A program made the position numbers and the translations under genes. Below the pieces are notes generated by a model. That model saw only the letters and a program-made list of their open reading frames with translations, searched no databases and was not told the origin of the DNA. Below are positions 59,311 to 64,000 of a stretch of DNA of 64,000 bases, one piece after another. The stretch comes from Thamnidium elegans. Taxonomy: Eukaryota > Mucoromycota > Mucoromycetes > Mucorales > Mucoraceae. Where the stretch lies: NCBI GenBank assembly GCA_025201345.1, contig JAIXMG010000001.1:124001-188000 (forward strand), read 5' to 3'. Positions within the stretch are counted from its first letter, which is position 1, and each line of letters begins with the position of its first letter.

Positions 59311-60856
59311 CAAAAAAAAGACAAAGCGTACTAATTAAGACTATAGCATTACATTTTTACATATAATTAAATAGCCGTAAAATGATATAATGGAATAATA
59401 TATGTACTAGGTAACTTTTTTCCATATTTTTCCTAAGCATGATTCAATCACTATCGATTGGTGCTTCTTTAATTTTTAATTCAAATGTGCTAGCTTCTAA
59501 TGCCCTCTTTTTTTTTGTTATCATGATCATTGGTACACAATCTTGTTTTTTTCTTATTGTTGAACAAAAGGAAATCCGTGTATTTAATTTTAAAGCACAG
59601 AACTCTTATAAAAAACATCTTTGTTTGTACAAAAAAAAAAAGCGGCATTCAACAAAATCAGTACACAAAAAAAGGTTTTTACCTATAAAAGGTAATTAGT
59701 AGACAGTTTTTTTAAAGCTAAAAAAATCTTGTTTTTGTTAAATGTTTAGGCTTTTATTACGAGTAAGATGACATATGCTTTCATTCTATTTCTAAATATT
59801 ATGTTGCGTACACTTTACTTTATTTTCTTGTAACTGTGTTCTTATACATCTTTAAGACTCCTTTCCTATCTTTAAAGTAAAAGCCGACATCTTTTACTTT
59901 TTTTTTTTTTTTTATGAGATACTTTTTTTTTTTTTTTTTTTAAATGAATTTTTTCGATTGAGATAAAGCTGCTTACCATATAATTAAATCCATGATGAAC
60001 TTTAAAAAATTAAACGGGAAATGTGCAAAGCTAAATTGTGATACACTTGAGTTTTTTAAATGGGTTTTATTTTGAGTCTCCCTTTTAAAATCAACATATA
60101 ACAAACCTAACCAAGTAAAGAGTATATCGATATTAAAGCAGATATTTATATTTGGGGCAGAAAAAAAAAGCATAACAATGCATAACTACATGAGTGCATC
60201 GTTCTTTTTTATTTCTTTTTTATTAGGCTTAAAAACAATTTAATGTAATGTTTCAACGACTCAGTACCTGTCTACTAAGAAAATGGTATAAATTACCCTT
60301 CTTGGCTTTCTTCGTGTAGTAAATTACTCAAAGTACTTAGTGGAACCAACGTATAAAGAACTGATTGGATTTCATTTATATTTAAGAGTTGTGTTGAGTT
60401 TTCTTTTTTCTTTTTTTTTTTAGAAGCTAAAAAAGGATTGGGAACCGAGGATTTGGTATATTACTTTGATTTTTCCACGATCATCCCTACCATGATACGT
60501 CAGATCAGCTTGATATTCTACTGAAAGTTTTAAACGATAAGAAATAAAAATAAAATAAAAGAGAAATTAGAACTTTTGGTTCTTTTGTTTCTTTCGATAT
60601 GTATGTATATATGTTATCCAATAATTATTCATTAATAAGCTATTAATATTGAAGGTAGATATAGCCGTTTCAAAAAACAAGTATAGTCAGTTTAAATCAG
60701 CGTTGAAAAGAACTCCGGTAGTAACACGAACATAGTAGTTTATTTGAACTTTTTAGAAAAAAAAAAAAAAAAAAAAAAAAGTACATAAAATAAAGCATGT
60801 AAAAAAAAAAAAAGATTTATTTGTTGATTTATTAAAATAAACGTAAAGTTTTTTAT

Positions 60857-61111
60857 TTAATTTATTTGTTGAGATTGAGACCATTCTATCAGATTGATAT
60901 CTGTTCCACGGATAACTGCTTTATCATAAACTCCAAGCGGTGATTGTAGATTATCGACTCGAAAGCGATTATTTTCACTGTCAGTTGCACATAATTTTGC
61001 TTGCACAAGAGTATTTGAGTGCATATGTAAAGTGACATTGGGCTGATCGTTCACAACGTTAAGCCATAGTTGTAAGTAACGATCTCGTAGTATTTCCTTG
61101 GCGTCTGACAT
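60857..61111 (-). CDS. Gemin7-like protein (SMN complex)
   Basis: ATG 61111 to TAA 60857, 84 residues, single exon. The sequence AKEILRDRYLQLWLNVVNDQ followed by VTLHMHSNTLVQAKLCATDS, NNRFRVDNLQSPLGVYDKAV and IRGTDINLIEW follows the Sm-like fold of Gemin7, including the RERYLR-like helix and LQTP-G. Gemin7 pairs with Gemin6 in the SMN complex that assembles Sm rings on spliceosomal snRNAs. The frame is open upstream to 61150 but without an ATG. An AG acceptor (TTTTTTACAG) directly before …HAQNFMSD leaves an additional upstream exon possible; none was found with an ATG. Confidence 0.8.
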   Translation of the reverse strand: MSDAKEILRDRYLQLWLNVVNDQPNVTLHMHSNTLVQAKLCATDSENNRFRVDNLQSPLGVYDKAVIRGTDINLIEWSQSQQIN

Positions 61112-62926
61112 GAAATTTTGAGCGTGCTGTAAAAAAGGGTTTACCACCAATAAAAAAAAAGTCCTTTTTTTTTAAAAAAAAAATACATCCACCTTTTCCT
61201 CTTTTTGCCAGCACAGTCACACAAGCCTAAAGGACAATTACTTTGTCTATTATTCGCATGCCAAAACAATGTGTATATCATCAGATCAGTTTATTTATGC
61301 ATACACTTTCAGCGTCGGCGATGTAAACTCAGAATAGTATCTCACGCATGACAAAGTAATATTATGATTGCATTGTGAGTGTTTGCTCTGGACGGGTATA
61401 AATAATAAAAAGAATATAATAACAAATAAGTAGATCTGAGATTTTATATTTTTTAATTTTTTTACTTTGTTACCATGGTGAATAATCGCGTATTCGTTGT
61501 TATATGCATACAACATACCTCGAGTCATTAAAAAATGATAACAAGGAAAAAGAATATACATGGAATATGGTACGATAACAATAACAAAGTCAAATTACTA
61601 TTATTATTGCTATGTGACCATGTTATTGTTTTAAATATATTTATTTATCTACTTGTACACGACTTTATAAAGTAGAGAAAAAGACTCGAGTAGTGTATAT
61701 GCACGATTTAAATATACAATGTACACTTTATTCATATGATATATTATCGTATTTTAATGTATACTTGTTTGAAACATGTTAAAAAAAATATGAGGGGAAA
61801 ACGAGTAAAGTGGCGCCAATTCACTTCACTCGTACACCTCTTTTTCTCGATTTGGCAGTGCCGATCTTATCTTTTATACACCTAGTAAATAAGGATGAGA
61901 AAATATAGAAGGTCAATATAGAGTCACAGAAGATATAACATACGATCTGTACCATCTTGTTTAAAATGCTTTACCTTTTTTTTTTTCTCTCTTGCAAGTG
62001 TGTAACATTTCAAGTCAATTCTCGGAAGTTCGGTCTGTCTTTTTGAAAGGAGGTGGCACATAAGATGGGTTATTATTATATAACAATAACAAATACTCAA
62101 ACTAAATATTATTTTTTCTCTTTAGAACGGATTACATGATGTCATGACTTGGTATTTTATTTATTTGGCTACAACATGGAAACAAAAAAAAAACCATAGG
62201 AACTTAATAGCGTACATAGCAACAGCATAAATTATCGTAATTATCTCTTTCTTTTTTTTTCATGTCGGAGCATATACCGAAACCAAACTGTTGTGTGTGT
62301 AGATGTAACTAAACAAAAGGCTGAATTCTATTATTGTACTCACTCAAAGTAGTGTCATGGTTACCAACGATAAATCAAAAATGCACCCACACACACAATC
62401 TATCCTGCTCACATGAGGTCAGGATCTTTTTTTTTTAAGAAAAAAAAACTGTTAATTAGTATATGGTTACGACTGACTTTATACTAATATAGCTTTTTTT
62501 TTTTATTAGATGTTGCCATAGCGTTTTTGTTGTCAATAAAATATAGTTTTATTTCTTTTATGATTTGTTTTCTTGATGGAAATTTCTGTTAGTGAAACTT
62601 TTTTTATGGAGGGATTTTTTTTTTACCAGTTGTTGTTTCTACAGAGACAAGAACGGACTTTTCTTTTGTCTCATGTCGTTAGTTAAAAAGGAAGCATTTG
62701 AACGCCGATGTGAGGTGATACCAAGCGGGAATAAACTGTGCTTTTTTTTCCATTTTATTTTAGATATAAAAGGACTCGATCATTTTAAGTTATATTTTGG
62801 CATATTCCCTTTTTCTTCATTTTTCTTTTTTTTTTTTTTTTTTTTTTGCTACATATATATATATATATTTTTATTTCACTTTCACTGCTATTTTTTCCTC
62901 ATTTAACAAATATATATATATATACA
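61112..62926. other. Intergenic 1.8 kb, no gene seen
   Basis: AT-rich, with a T9A10 palindrome (61164-61182) close to the Gemin7-like start and a similar element at 62428-62448. It is the upstream region of the SFP1-like gene, and ends with a T23-class run, TA repeats and the ATG at 62927. Confidence 0.55.
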
Positions 62927-64000
62927 ATGCCTGTCCCAATTGAATACAACCCTATCCGTCGTATGAGTACTATTACAGTACCTAAGCAAGATATTCATTT
63001 TGAGTAAGCATATTTTTTTTTATATTGTACTATTGTAATATTTTTTTAACGCGTTTTATTTTAGTACATATGATTTTCAGCTTTGTGTTCCACAAAATGA
63101 TATCAAGGATTCTTTTGAATCAAAAGATCTCGAAGCCTCATTCTGTCGTGATTTTGCTTGTTGTGGTCTTGTCTTGGATGATCTTCATGATCTTTTACAA
63201 CATTATGAAGAATGTCATGTTCGTTTAGAAGATGACGAAAGTAGTCTGTTTGATGAAGAAGATTCTAACTCATGGTCTCCTTCTCTTTCATTTTCTTCTC
63301 TTTCATCTGTTGATGATTCTATGCCCAATAGTCCTACTATGGATGATAATGAATCTAGTAATAATATCGATACTTTAAAAAAGAGAGCAGCTGCTTATCT
63401 TTCAGATCTTTATAATGCTACTTCTTCTTCTGCCTCTTCCGTTTCTTCTTGTTCTTCTTATTCTACACCTCCTTCTCCCACTTCTTCTAATGAGGATGAT
63501 ATGAGTGTTGAAGATAATCTTTCCAAAAAGTCAGGAAAAAAGAGATCTTATAACCAATATTCTTCTGGTACTCCTAGCGCTTTAGAACTTTTAACTCAAT
63601 CTGCTGCTAAAAAATTAGCTTTAGCTTCAGGCGATCTTCCTACACCAATGCTCTCCGATGAAGATTTTCTTGCTCAAGCTGGTGCATTATTAGCATCTGC
63701 CAATACAAGTATGTTTTTAAATATATAATATAGATTTAAATGTAATATTAACAAAGTTTAGTTTTTCCTTCAGATGCTAATGCTGATAAACCTTACAAGT
63801 GTCCTGTTTCAAGTTGTGATAAGGCCTATAAGAACCCTAATGGTCTTAAATATCATAACCAACATGGTCATTGTAACCTTTTGAATGATGATAATGACAA
63901 TATTGCTTCTAAACCTTACCAATGCACTATTGGCGAATGCGGTAAAAGATACAAGAATTTAAATGGTTTAAAATACCATATTGAGCATTCTCATATGACT
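62927..64000 (+). CDS. SFP1: SFP1-like C2H2 zinc-finger transcription factor, 3' end outside the window
   Basis: Exons 62927-63003, 63065-63708 and 63774 to beyond the edge; at least 315 residues visible. An N-terminal zinc-finger-like block (CRDFACCGLVLDDLHDLLQH, EECH) is followed by a Ser/Asp/Glu-rich region. Then two C2H2 fingers with the Sfp1 consensus appear: YKCPVSSCDKAYKNPNGLKY and YQCTIGECGKRYKNLNGLKY. The YKNxNGLKYH pattern is typical of Sfp1 and its relatives, which drive ribosome-biogenesis genes and respond to TOR signalling. The layout of one N-terminal finger plus a C-terminal pair matches. The last His residues are at the window edge, so the C-terminus is not seen. Confidence 0.88.

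Larger units (their letters stand above)
58356..60856. promoter_or_regulatory. 2.5-kb region upstream of URA2, with G-quadruplex-type and C-tract sequences
   Basis: No gene is supported; the 86-codon frame at 59439-59699 has no protein character. Distinct elements: a G-quadruplex-capable motif (59092-59114), a C7TTC12 tract (59213-59233), a 25-bp tandem duplication (59261-59310) and several T/A homopolymers including A25 (60756-60780). These GC-rich pieces stand out in a very AT-rich genome. Confidence 0.5.

Noticed and set aside
59439..59699. 86-codon frame upstream of URA2
   Set aside because: Hydrophobic and Lys-rich stretches reflect T and A runs; no recognisable domain or conserved start.
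61295..61561. 88-codon minus-strand frame upstream of the Gemin7-like gene
   Set aside because: Composition follows the local AT bias; it does not splice into the Gemin7-like frame.

Overview
The window is nuclear DNA of a filamentous fungus, most likely an early-diverging Mucoromycota species of the Mucorales type. The DNA is very AT-rich, with long homopolymer A/T tracts and TA, CA and CAA microsatellites. Genes are split by short (about 45-90 nt) GT-AG introns. The gene set (fused CPSase-ATCase with a dead DHOase domain, Vid30, Sfp1, Bem3-type RhoGAP, Cys3-type and ATF/CREB-type bZIPs) is fungal, while Cables, Gemin7 and pinin homologues point to a basal fungal lineage. The species itself cannot be named from the sequence. 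I re-derived exon structures by hand from splice sites and reading frame; every multi-exon model below sums to a whole number of codons.

Layout: 0.7-2.3 kb Cables-like cyclin (+), convergent with a NIPA-like Mg transporter (-, 2.4-3.8 kb). 5.0-8.6 kb Bem3-like PX-PH-RhoGAP (-), divergent from a beta-propeller inositol-polyphosphate 5-phosphatase (+, 9.0-11.8 kb). 12.0-13.2 kb exostosin-family glycosyltransferase (+), convergent with mitoribosomal bS21m (-). 14.1-20.6 kb is a transposon island: a nonsense-mutated three-exon gene of an unrecognised family, a 189-bp inverted duplication of part of it, and a 3.9-kb Mutator-like (FAR1-MULE-OTU) element with composite inverted terminal repeats and a LINE-derived fragment inserted in its left end. 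20.6-23.2 kb is gene-poor.

23.2-34.8 kb: Glu-rich protein (+), ATF/CREB bZIP (-), small secreted protein (-), PHO13-type phosphatase (-), divergent from a two-RRM Pumilio protein (+) that is convergent with a pinin-family protein (-). 37.0-37.9 kb Cys3-like bZIP (+). 39.8-43.9 kb a peroxisomal acyl-CoA ligase (+) tail-to-tail with an amidase (-), then a small basic protein, an old-yellow-enzyme relic, a mitochondrial thioredoxin and a small Tyr-rich protein. 47.8-50.0 kb Vid30/RanBPM (-), then a small coiled-coil gene. 51.5-58.4 kb URA2 (-). 60.9-61.1 kb Gemin7-like (-). 62.9 kb to the window edge: SFP1-like zinc-finger factor (+, cut off).

Functional themes: two adjacent divergently transcribed phosphoinositide/Rho-GTPase genes; a convergent amidase/acyl-CoA-ligase pair that could act in sequence; RNA-processing genes (pinin, Gemin7, Pumilio); nutrient and growth control (Cys3-like, Sfp1, Vid30, URA2). 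The most unusual region is the 14-20.6 kb transposon island. No rRNA, tRNA or CRISPR array was recognised.
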